The position numbers and the translations under genes are program-made. From Adiantum capillus-veneris (lineage: Eukaryota; Streptophyta; Polypodiopsida; Polypodiales; Pteridaceae), in the NCBI GenBank assembly GCA_014529385.2, contig CM043944.1, positions 86,147,884-86,211,883 of the forward strand: a stretch of 64,000 nucleotides of DNA. Reading direction: 5' to 3'. Shown in pieces: positions 54,974-64,000 of the stretch (position 1 is its first letter; the number at the start of each line of letters is the position of its first letter). Under the pieces are notes generated by a model. The model had not been told where the DNA came from, did no database searches, and worked only from the letters and a program-made list of their open reading frames with translations.

Positions 54974-57900
54974 CTACTCCACATTTGATACCATATCTGA
55001 ACTTTGATCCAAGTGTGGCTGATGTGCACGAGTGAGGCCTTCTTTGGCTTTTAGAGCATGTCTTTCTGGAATCTTTATTCTAGAAAATGGTCCTTCTTTG
55101 TTGGGTCTCCAGGACCAAACAATTTCATCTATAGTTTCCCACACTTGTGGGTCCTTATAGTTGACAGCCCAATAACCCTTCCTTATAGTATCTGTCATCC
55201 CACTTTTTCTCGCGCAAGGTGCCCAATATTGAATCAAGAGTTTTCTGTAGTTTGGTGATGTAGGCTCATTATCAATGTCAGATAAAGCCATTGCAAGCCA
55301 CACTGGATAGATTTCTGTGTCACTCGGAACAAGCATAAGAAAGTCACCTTGGTGCACATCAGACATAGGGTCAAACTCTTCCCTTGGCCTATCTCGTTGA
55401 GGCCCACAAAAATGATCGTTCAACTCTTCAAGGCCTAAGAATCTTTCTGCTCCTTGTTGCAAATTCATTGTAGTGCTTTGTAGGTGAGAATATTCTTGAG
55501 TTTTTGGCCAAAACATTTCATACAAGACTCCCTCTGATATGATTGCTTTTCCAATCTCTTCAATTACCTTACTCCAATAATCTATCACGGGTCTATAATA
55601 TCACGGAATACTTGAACCATTCCCTAAATTTTTCCAAAATTTTATATAGTTCTTTAGCCCCAAAATGACTTCTTCGTGGGCCTTGACATACTCCGCCATT
55701 TGTACTAGAGGTGGATCTCCATGTGGTAACATTGGCTTGCCTTCTGTGTCTGTTTTCCAAAGGCGAATACTTCCACTCCAACTTGATACACCTACATGTG
55801 CCTTATATTGCATCATTGGTGTCTCATCCTGCATAAAGAACCTGAACTGAAGCGGTTTGGAATGTCCAACAAGTATGTCTTGTCCATCACAAAGATAGCC
55901 ATCACAATATTGCTTGAAATCGGGGATCTTTGTGAGAAAAAATGGAGCTGGAGATGAAGATGAGCTGTTTCGTAATGTATCCATCAAATGTGGCAAAGTA
56001 TAGGTTTGTGTAACTCTCAACTTCTCTGAAAACCTACTAAACATGGCGTCTATGTCCTCATGTGTATGCCCAACCATTAAAAATCCCAGCTGGATGGTTT
56101 TGAAAACACCCCTTGCAACAAGCATTGACAAATAGGCAAATAAGTATCGATTTTTGTTTTCCCCTGCACAATTATCCAATTGTAGCAACAAGTTCTCTGG
56201 CAATCTACGAAATGTTGACCCCAATTCCTCTTGTGCAATTTCTGACGACTGCACAATGGGCTCTTTTCCATCACTCAAGTTATGGTAGTCCAAAGCATCC
56301 CTTGAGTTCAAAGCATGTAGTAGTGAAATATTGCTCCTTGGAAGTCCATTTGTTACTAGATCACCAAGAGGATGCTTATCTATCCTCTCGAGGTTATGTA
56401 AACAATTAGCAATTGAGCCAATTGTAAGATTTGGATCAGCTGGCCACAAACCATTCAAGACAAAGTGTCCGTAATGACCTTCTCCATGTCCATGAGTGAT
56501 CATGCCAATCAATGCCACCTGCAGATTATATCCTGAATCCACACCCTTGGGAACAATGCGTAATCTAGGAATGGCAGTCTTCTTTTGATCCATCTTATCA
56601 TGGATTATGCATACATATTTTGTGGTTGAGTTTCTGAATACGTGCGCCATGCATAATATAGGCTTCTGCAACTCTTTTGTTGTGCCATGGGAACTTCTCT
56701 CTCCCTCAAGAGAAGAGCTCTCTCTTCAAGAGAAGGTTTAGCTTCTAACCTTGCCTTGATTGAGCTACAAATATTGCACTTAGAGAACTCACTCGTCTTT
56801 GTTAAAGTGACATGTGGGTACTCTTTGTTCCAAATTCTACCAAAAGAAGATTGGGATAGCTTCTTCTCATAGCCCATTTGGTCAAGTGTCGTGTTGATTT
56901 CACATAAAATATCCACTTGTTTGTATGTTGATGGAATCACCAATTGAGTCTCTCTTGAGCCATCTAGCAGTGTTCTACTTCTATGTGGCATCTTTTCAGA
57001 GTTGTTTTCCACAAACTTATTTAGTAGTGCTCTTGCTAAACTAGTATGTTGAAGTCCCCTTCTCAATGTACATGTGTTCCCATGTACATATTGGCGCACA
57101 CCATTTTCAAAGTTCTCCTTGTATCGATAAAATGATGTCTTTGGTATTCCATGTAGCTCATACCATGCTCTACAACAAACAATAGAGCCATTTAGCTTGA
57201 ATTGGTATCGTGACTTCTCATCTTTCTGATAACATATAGAAAGAACATCATAAACATAATTAGTGCGTGATTTTTGAGACTCTCCCCAAAATTGTTGTCG
57301 TAACCTTGTCACCATATCACGATCTGCAAATTGGCAGCATTTTTGTGCACAACAATCAATGCATGATACCCTTTGAATTGATTTGTTTGAAAGGTAAAAA
57401 GTCGAAGCTGGTGCTGCTTTTGATTTTTGAGTCCTGTTCATGAAAGTGTATCGTCTCTTCCTTGACAACTGGACAACATTACTCCCATCAAGTTTTTTTC
57501 CAACATTGCCATCGTTGGATACATCCTCATATGTAGCATGCATGCCATCAGCAGGAACAAAGCGTTGTAATGGGCTCCCATTCAACATTGTTGTCTGCTT
57601 GATGGGCCACTTTAGCAAAGTGATGCTACCCACTTCAACCACATCATCAATGCTTGCATTTTCTCTTTCAATACCCACACCCACACAATCAGGACCAAGT
57701 TCCTGAAAGTTGACATAATCATGTGGAAATACATATAAGATGGTCCCTTCATTCATGGTTTGCATCATTGTGTCATCTTTTAAAAGGACCCTCTGATTTC
57801 TCCAAGACTCTCGAATCATTGCTTCAAATTCTGGGCTTGTCATAGGTATTGCATCTGTAACTAGAGGATCAGAATGATCATGTTCTTCATCACCATTGTA

Positions 57901-58185
57901 GCTTTCGTGTGGATCAATTAAGTTCCCATTTAATACAAAAGATTGCAAAAGAAGCTTTGACCATCGAACAGCACTCCATAATGAGCCTTGGAGAGATTAA
58001 GTATCCATTGTAGGAAAAGGTAGGACCACATCCTTCAAGCATTCCTCCACTAGTATGGAGACATTTCCCAGCCCTATCTTTGTACCACCACAAGTGGAAT
58101 CAGGATCTGTTCTACACACACAACCAATACCAACGATTTCATTGTCAAGTATCATATGTACTTTCTCCCCAGATTCGAAGTCCAT
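54974..58185 (-). pseudogene. DUF7869-like protein, possible transposase relative (broken)
   Basis: About 1,050 codons in one direction, interrupted by TAA at 57999-57997, a frameshift near 56.68 kb and TGA at 55603-55601. The N-terminal part (VGIGCVCRTDPDSTCGGTKI, then VEVGSITLLKWPIKQ) resembles segments found in plant CACTA-associated proteins. A Cys-rich helical region follows (CIDCCAQKCCQF, CCRAWYELHGIPKTSFYRY, FSKCNICSSIKARLE). The core has CIIHDKMDQKKTAIPRL, LLLQLDNCAGENKNRYLF and VGHTHEDIDAMFSRFSEKL. These D, D and E/D positions are spaced like an RNase H-fold catalytic triad. The last ~200 codons (GDFLMLVPSDTEIYPVWLAM) look like a small beta-barrel reader domain. Function is unknown. 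The first ATG follows a CTTTTTACTTACAG acceptor-like site, so earlier exons may be missing. Confidence 0.6.
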
Positions 58186-58281
58186 CCTGTAAGTAAAAAG
58201 ATTACATTGTTAAATCCATAGTTATAGAAAAATACTCTTCAAACAAAAAATCATGCTACAACATGAAAAAGGTTTGCATAG

Positions 58282-59810
58282 GTTGGACAAGTGGTGAACC
58301 TTGAGACCAAATCCTCCTTGCTATATTAATGGAAGCAAGGTTGGACAAGTGGTGGACCTTGAAACCAAAGCCTCTTTGCTATATGAGAGCATAGGTTGGA
58401 CAAGTGGTGGACCTAGTTGTAATACCCACTGCCACCTATCAACTACTATAGGACTATGCTTTCCAATGTCCAAGTATCCCTTGAGTCTTTCAAGGTTGAA
58501 CACGTGGTGGACCTTGAAACAAAAATCCCCTTTCTATATCAGAGCATAGCTTGGACAAGTGGTGGACCTAGTTATAATGCCCAATATCCAAGGTGAAATA
58601 CCTTAGGACTTTGCTACCTTGCTTGCCAATGTTTACGTAGCCCCTCATTTCTTTAATGGAAGTAAGGTTGGACAAGTGGTGGACCTTGAAACCAAAGCCT
58701 CTTTGCTATATTAGAGCATAGGTTGGACCTAGTTTTAATACCCACTGCCACCTATCAACTACTATAGGACTATGCTTTCCAATGTCCAAGTATCCCTTGA
58801 GTCTTTCAAGGTTGAACACGTGGTGGACCTTGAAACGAAAATCCCCTTTCTATATTAGAAAGGTTGAACACATGGTGGACCTTGAAATGAAAATGCCCTT
58901 TCTTTATCAGAGCATAGCTTGGACAAGTGGTGGACCTAGTTATAATGCCCAATATCCAAGGTGAAACACCTTAGGACCTTGCTACCTTGCTTGCCAATGT
59001 TTACGTAGCCCCTCATTTCTTTAATGGAAGCAAGGTTGGACAAGTGGTGGACCTTGAAAGCAAAGCCTCTTTGCTATATGAGAGCATAGGTTGGACCTAG
59101 TTGTAATACCCACTGCCACCTATCAACTACTATAGGACTATGCTTTCCAATGTCCAAGTATCCCTTGAGTCTTGCAAGGTTGAACACGTGGTGGACCTTG
59201 AAACCAAAATCCCCTTTCTATATCAGAGCATAGCTTGGACAAGTGGTGGACCTAGTTATAATGCCCCTCCTTTCTTTAATGGAAGAAAGGTTGGAAAAGT
59301 GGTGAATCTTGAAACCCAAACCCTTTGGCTATATATAGAGGATATCTTGGACAAGTGGTGGGCTTAGTTGTAGTATCCAATGTCCAAGGTCCAAGGTGAA
59401 CTATGTAAAGACCTTACTTCCAAAAACAAAGTCGTACAAGTGGTTCTCCTTGAAACCAAAACCTCCTTAGTGTATTAGAACATAGCTTGGAGAAGTGGTG
59501 GACTTAGTTGTAATGGTGAATGTCCAAAGCAAACTATTATAGGACCTTGCTTCCCAAATCAAGTTTGGACAAGTGGTGGATCTTGAAACCAAAACCCCCT
59601 TACTCTATTAGAGCATAGCTTAGATAAGTGGTGGACCTAGCTCCATGGAAAATGTTCAATCTGAACTGCTGCAGGACCTTGCTATTAAATGTCTAAGTAG
59701 AGCTAGCTTCTTTAATGGAATCAAGGTTGGGAAAGTGGTGCATCTTGAAACCAAAAGCCCTTTATTGTATTAGAGCATAGCTTGGACAAGTGAGGGACCT
59801 AGTTTTAATG
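58282..59810 (+). repeat. Array of an 18-bp motif, about 20 copies
   Basis: TTGGACAAGTGGTGGACC and close variants recur at about 58283, 58341, 58397, 58493, 58550, 58667, 58808, 58863, 58918, 59034, 59179, 59234, 59289, 59347, 59430, 59488, 59565, 59620, 59727 and 59782. Intervals cluster at 55-59 bp, with longer ones near 77-145. Two alternating contexts follow the motif, TTGAAACCAAA and TAGTTGTAAT. A longer unit with TATCAACTACTATAGGAC recurs at about 58436, 58757 and 59125. All copies are in the same orientation. Confidence 0.93.
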
Positions 59811-61130
59811 TGTGATGTCCAAAGAAAAGTATTACAAGACCTTGCTTTCCAATATTTGAATTGGTCAAGTGGTTAAAACTAAGTATAAAACTTTGACCAT
59901 TTTCTTCTCGAATTGCCAAAAAGCTAGTTTTAGACACCCCTAAATGAAAATGGTTTAGGGTGGCCTTAAACAATGTTTTTTCAAAGACTTGAACAAAAGG
60001 GTTGCCGAAGAGTAATGACAATTTATTGTGGCTTGAAGTGCCTGAGTATGTGAAAACAAGCCTAGGTTTTCCACGAGGCAAAAGGTGACATAATAAGAAC
60101 ATTGGAAACTTAGGATTGACCATGTGGCCTAAACTTTGGCAAGTGAAGTGGTGGCCAAGTTTTGTGGCACAGTGTGCACTTGGTCCTATATGTGTTGACC
60201 ACTTGGCTAAATCTAGGACCATAAGGCCAAACCTTTGGCACCTTAAATATAGTATGGGACATAATCTAGAACTGCTATAGTAAATTAGTAGTATAGCTAA
60301 TATGTTAATATTTGTATTATATTTAAGTATATGCTAATATAATTTATGTTCAAAATTTCACTAATGAAGAATGTTCCCATTTAGCACTCCAGATGCGGGG
60401 TCTTAGGGCAATGCCACAATGGGGTGACAAGGCAGCGCTTCCACGTGAGGTTTGGGGTAGCGCTCTTGATGGGGATGTGGAATATAGCGCTCTCGATGGC
60501 GGGGCTTGGGAGGTTGATTTTGGGATATTGTTCTGGGCGGGGTCCGGGGCAGCGCCCAAAGAGTGAATTCCTAGTATAGAGTTACGCATGTTTTTCATAT
60601 TTTCAACCATGATTTCTTTAATTTTGGCCGTGTGAATTGGTTAATTTTTTATATTGCTTTTGTTTTTTTTAATCCTATGATAAAACATGGACTTGTAGCA
60701 TACGTGGCATTCTAATAAACCCTATCAAGATTAGGCACACAGAGAGCGCACGAGCAACGCACACAGAGAAAGCAGGCGAGCAGCAAACACACAGAAAGCG
60801 CACACGGATCGCACACAGTTGGAGTATACGCGCGCGTAGAGGAGCAAGCTCGGCATCGTACACAACACACAGGTGGAGTGCACAGGATTGAAAGTTCGCG
60901 CACAAGATAAAGAAACAGCAGCGTACACAACGCTTTCCAGAAGGGCAGGATGGACAGTCTTCTCAGGAGACATTGCACACCTCACGAATAGAGAAAAAAC
61001 AGGTATTTCTCTCTCTCTCACTCTCTGTCTTTCTCCATATAGAGAAGATGGTTCTCTGTAACTCTTCTTGCACACACACTCTCTCGTCAAAAGACAGAGA
61101 TACATAGTTTAAAAGTATCCCCGCACACAT
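59811..61130. other. Unassigned, with a GC-rich patch
   Basis: A minus-strand frame at 59770-60222 has no recognisable domain. 60395-60555 is GC-rich, with repeated AGCGC(T) words and GGGCGGGGTCCGGGGCAGCG; such sequence occurs in some plant repeats, but I cannot name one. 60720-60930 is rich in CGCACAC words. No RNA gene is seen. Confidence 0.4.
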
Positions 61131-61400
61131 ACACATATTCCCACACATCGTCTTCCTCTCTTCCACATACATAACCACAGTGAAATCTGTTATCTTGTTG
61201 TCTCTCTCTTGAAAATACATGCACATATTCCCACACATCGTCTTCCTCACTTCCACATACATAACCACAATGAAATCTGTTATCTTGTTGTCTCTCTCTT
61301 GAAAATACGTGCACATATTCCCATACATCGTCTTCCTCTCTTCCACATACATAAACACAGTGAAATCTGTTATCTTTCTCTCTCCTCTCTCTAAAAAACA
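61131..61400. repeat. 90-bp tandem repeat, three copies
   Basis: GCACATATTCCCACACATCG recurs at about 61131, 61221 and 61311, each followed by TCTTCCTC, CACAGTGAAATCTGTTATC and TCTCTCTTGAAAATAC. A partial further copy lies near 61450. Because 90 is divisible by three, frames on both strands stay open through it, but the peptides are an artefact of the repeat. Confidence 0.9.
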
Positions 61401-61879
61401 GGTATTTATCTCTCTCTCTCTCTCTATCTATCTATCTCTGTATCTTGCTATCTCTCTCTTGAAAATACATGCTCATGTATGTGTGCGTCTGTGTTATCTA
61501 TGTGTATGTATGTATATTTGTGTTATTTCATTGTAATACTCATACATAATGCAGATACACAATTACACTTAATTACGATATGCACACATAGTATATATAC
61601 ATACATAAATATCACAAATAACTAACACATTGTAATACTAGTAAAATTGAATGGAAGACTTACTTGCGTGATCTGTTAAAGTCGATTCTTGTAGCGAGTT
61701 CTGGATGTATGCTGAGCTGATTTTCCTCTAATCCATTTGTAGATATGATTGTAACTTCTGTTTCTCAAAAATAGTAGTGTTGTTTAGTGATACACCTAAT
61801 GGACATAAATGGTTTAAACTAGGACATGTAGACCAAAAATACGTGTATTTCTTTGGATGAATATATACACTTTTTGGTG
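61401..61879. other. Unassigned sequence with CT and TATG simple repeats
   Basis: Short CT and CTAT runs at about 61410-61440 and TGTATGTATG near 61503. No coding frame. Confidence 0.4.
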
Positions 61880-64000
61880 ACCCTTACCACAAGTGGTGGA
61901 CCTTGAGACCAGTGGACTATAAGGACCTCCAAACAATACCTTGTACACTCAATCCTTCTTGGTATCTAGGTTGGACAAGTGGTGGACCTTGTTCAAATTC
62001 TCTAACCACTCTCTCTAACATGGTGACATAATTTAGGTGTGATAAATTCATATCTATGCAAACTAATATCAGTTTAGGCTTGTTAATTTGAATTTGTTTG
62101 AATTTATGTACAATATAATGATTTGAGGTTTGCATATTTGAATTTAGGTGGTATAATGATATCTTTTTGTGGTAAACTTGAATTTAAAATCAATTTCGCG
62201 TGGAATATTTTAAATTTAAGTAGTAAAATTTAAATTTTTATAAAAAAGTTTGAATTTTAAAATTTGGGCGGGATATTTTAAAATTTAGGCGGGATATTTA
62301 AGATTTGGGAGGATATTTTAAATTTAGGCGGGAAGGTTTTGAATTTATAGCGAGATCTCCCTTACATAAGAGAGTATAGGTTGGACAAGTGGTGGACCTT
62401 CAAGCTAGAGCATCCATGCTACTGGACATGATAGGTAGGGAATCTAGTTGAATATTGTATGTATAATATATATGTAATAGATCTAGCTTGGACAAGTGGT
62501 GGACCTTGGAACAAAACCCCATGTAAAACATATCATGCACATTCCAAGTGGTCAAAAAAAATATCATTTAAGATATAGCCTTATAGGTTGGACAAGTGGT
62601 GGACCTTAACACCCAGATATTCTTCATATAATGACATAGAGTGGAAAACTGGTGAATCTTGAGACCAAACCATGCTACTAGCGATAATAGCTTGGACAAG
62701 TGGTGGACCTTGAAAGTAAACCCCCCATCTACGAAATATCGTGGGTTTAAGGTATTTCGATGGAGCCTAGCATCTTGGAGACATCGTGCATCTTGCTTCT
62801 CTTCATGTTTCAATGGAGCCTATCTTGGACAAATGGTGGAGCATCCTTCTCTCCATGTTTCAATGGACCCTAGCTTGGACAAGTGGTGGACCTTTGCTTC
62901 TCTCTATTATTCAATAGAGTTAGCTTGGACAAGTGGTGGACCTTGGAACCAAACCCCATGTAAAACCTATCATGGTCACTCCAAGTGGTGAGAAAGAATA
63001 ACCTTTAAGATATAGCCTTATAGGTTGGACAAGTGGTGGACCTTAACACCCAATATTCTTAATATAATGACATAGAGTGAAAAAGTGGTGAATCTTGAGA
63101 CAAAACCACTCATGCTACTAGCACTAATAGCTTGGACAAGTGGTGGACCTTGAACGTAAACCCCCCATGTTTCAATAGAGTTAGCTTCGACAAATGGTGG
63201 AGCATCCTTCTCTCCATGTTTCAATGGAGCCTAGCTTAGACAAGTGGTGGACCTTTGCTTCTCTCTATGTTTCAATAGAGTTAGCTTGGACAAGTGGTGG
63301 ACCTTGGAACCAAACCCCATGTAAAACCTATCATGGTCACTCCAAGTGGTAATAAAGAATAACCTTTAAGATGTAGCCTTATAGGTTGGACAAGTGGTGG
63401 ACCTTAACACGCGCATATTCTTAATATAATGACATAGAGTGGAAAAGTGGTGAATCTTGCGACAAAACCACTCATGCTACTAGTGATAATAGCTTGGACA
63501 AGTGTTGGACCTTGAATGTAAACCCCTCATCTACGACATATCGTGGGTTTAATGTTTTTCGATGGAGCCTAGCATCTTGGAGACATGTTGCACCTTGCTT
63601 CTCCTCATGTTTCAATGGAGCCTACCTTGGACAAATGGTGGAGAATCCTTCTCTCCATGTTTCAATGGACCCTAGCTTAGACAAGGGGTGGACCTTTGCT
63701 TCTCTCTATGTTTCAATAGAGTTAGCTTGTACAAGTGGTGGACCTTGGAACCAAACCCCCATGTAAAACCTATCATGGTCACTCCAAGTAGTAAGAAAGA
63801 ATAACCTTTATGATGTAGCCTTATAGGTTGGAAAAGTGGTGGACCTTAGCACCCACATTATCTTAATAAAAGTGGTGAATCTTGCGACAAAACCACTTAT
63901 GCTACTAGTGATAATAGCTTGGACAAGTGGTGGACCTTGAATGTAAACCCCTCATCTACGAAATATCGTGGGTTTAATGTATTTCGATGGAGCCTAGCAT
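61880..64000 (+). repeat. Second array of the 18-bp motif, with ~440-bp higher-order units
   Basis: The motif TTGGACAAGTGGTGGACC recurs throughout, in the same orientation as at 58.3 kb. From about 62480 it is organised in a higher-order unit marked by CCAAACCCCATGTAAAACC at about 62512, 62950, 63311 and 63756, so the period is about 440 bp with one ~80-bp-shorter unit. Each unit also holds CTTATAGGTTGGACAAGTGG, ATCTTGAGACCAAACC, CATGTTTCAATGGAGCC and TCTACGAAATATCGTGGGTT. The array continues past the window end. Confidence 0.93.
62261..62335. repeat. ~20-bp minisatellite with GGCGGGA boxes
   Basis: Four copies of ATTTAGGCGGGATATTTTAA-like units start near 62261, 62282, 62302 and 62321. Three retain GGCGGGA; one has GGAGGA. 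It lies within AT-rich sequence between motif copies of the 61.9-64 kb array. Confidence 0.8.

Noticed and set aside
61131-61400. Minus-strand repeat protein (YVEERKTMCGNMCMYFQERD)
   Set aside because: The 90-bp period keeps all frames of the repeat open, so openness is not evidence. No start context, homology or non-repeat extension.
58282-64000. CRISPR-like array (short conserved motif with variable intervening sequence)
   Set aside because: The genome is plant nuclear, spacing is irregular, the intervening sequences are themselves repeated in higher-order units, and no cas genes exist. It is satellite-type DNA.

Overview
The window is repeat-rich nuclear DNA from a land plant. The evidence is plant-type Copia and Ty3/Gypsy LTR retrotransposons with initiator-Met or Tat/Athila-type primer sites, a chromodomain-bearing chromovirus, a decayed pentatricopeptide (PPR) gene of the 'LVDMYAKCG' type, and a gene fragment resembling the plant TFIIIC-90/GTF3C4 family. 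The density of PPR relics, a Penelope-like element and a DUF7869-like gene make a fern or lycophyte more likely than a flowering plant; this is inference. I see no intact host gene. Almost every coding stretch carries stops or frameshifts.

Layout. 1-1033: nothing recognised. 1034-6572: a full-length Copia element (Copia-1; 192-bp LTRs, perfect target duplication GTTTA). 6573-13364: non-coding sequence with a short minisatellite, a TATA-like site and a ~160-bp tandem array (9.4-10.56 kb). 13.4-14.9 kb: a Copia RT fragment abutting an inverted Gypsy gag relic. 16.6-19.4 kb: microsatellites, a palindromic repeat module and a Penelope-like element between two direct repeats. 20.6-22.7 kb: Copia-2, a 3,435-bp internal-deletion derivative of the Copia-1 family with its own target duplication GAACA. 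23.2-24.8 kb: a chromovirus fragment, an unidentified ORF and a 100-bp perfect palindrome between TG and CA tracts. 26.0-29.8 kb: a decayed third Copia element whose integrase is split by a 1,576-bp solo LTR. 30.9-31.2 kb: a TFIIIC-like first exon. 32.4-36.1 kb: tandem duplications and a PPR pseudogene.

From 38.7 kb the window is a nested pile. An LTR (38,745-40,028) is entered by a minus-strand chromovirus (40,029-47,679). Its own 5' LTR is entered at 47,680 by a third element that carries gag and protease but no visible polymerase. The leader of that element holds four copies of a 22-bp palindrome. At 54,974-58,185 on the minus strand lies a broken gene resembling DUF7869 proteins, with transposase-like acidic motifs. 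It is followed by dense arrays of an 18-bp motif, TTGGACAAGTGGTGGACC (58.3-59.8 kb and 61.9 kb to the window end).

The genes do not form a pathway. They are independent mobile elements at different stages of decay, and the order of insertion can be partly read from the target duplications and interruptions. The best candidates for something undescribed are the DUF7869-like gene with its neighbouring motif arrays, the palindrome-bearing gag-protease element, and the palindrome/foldback repeat family shared by the 16.8-kb and 24.3-kb loci. Identity counts in this answer were made by eye.
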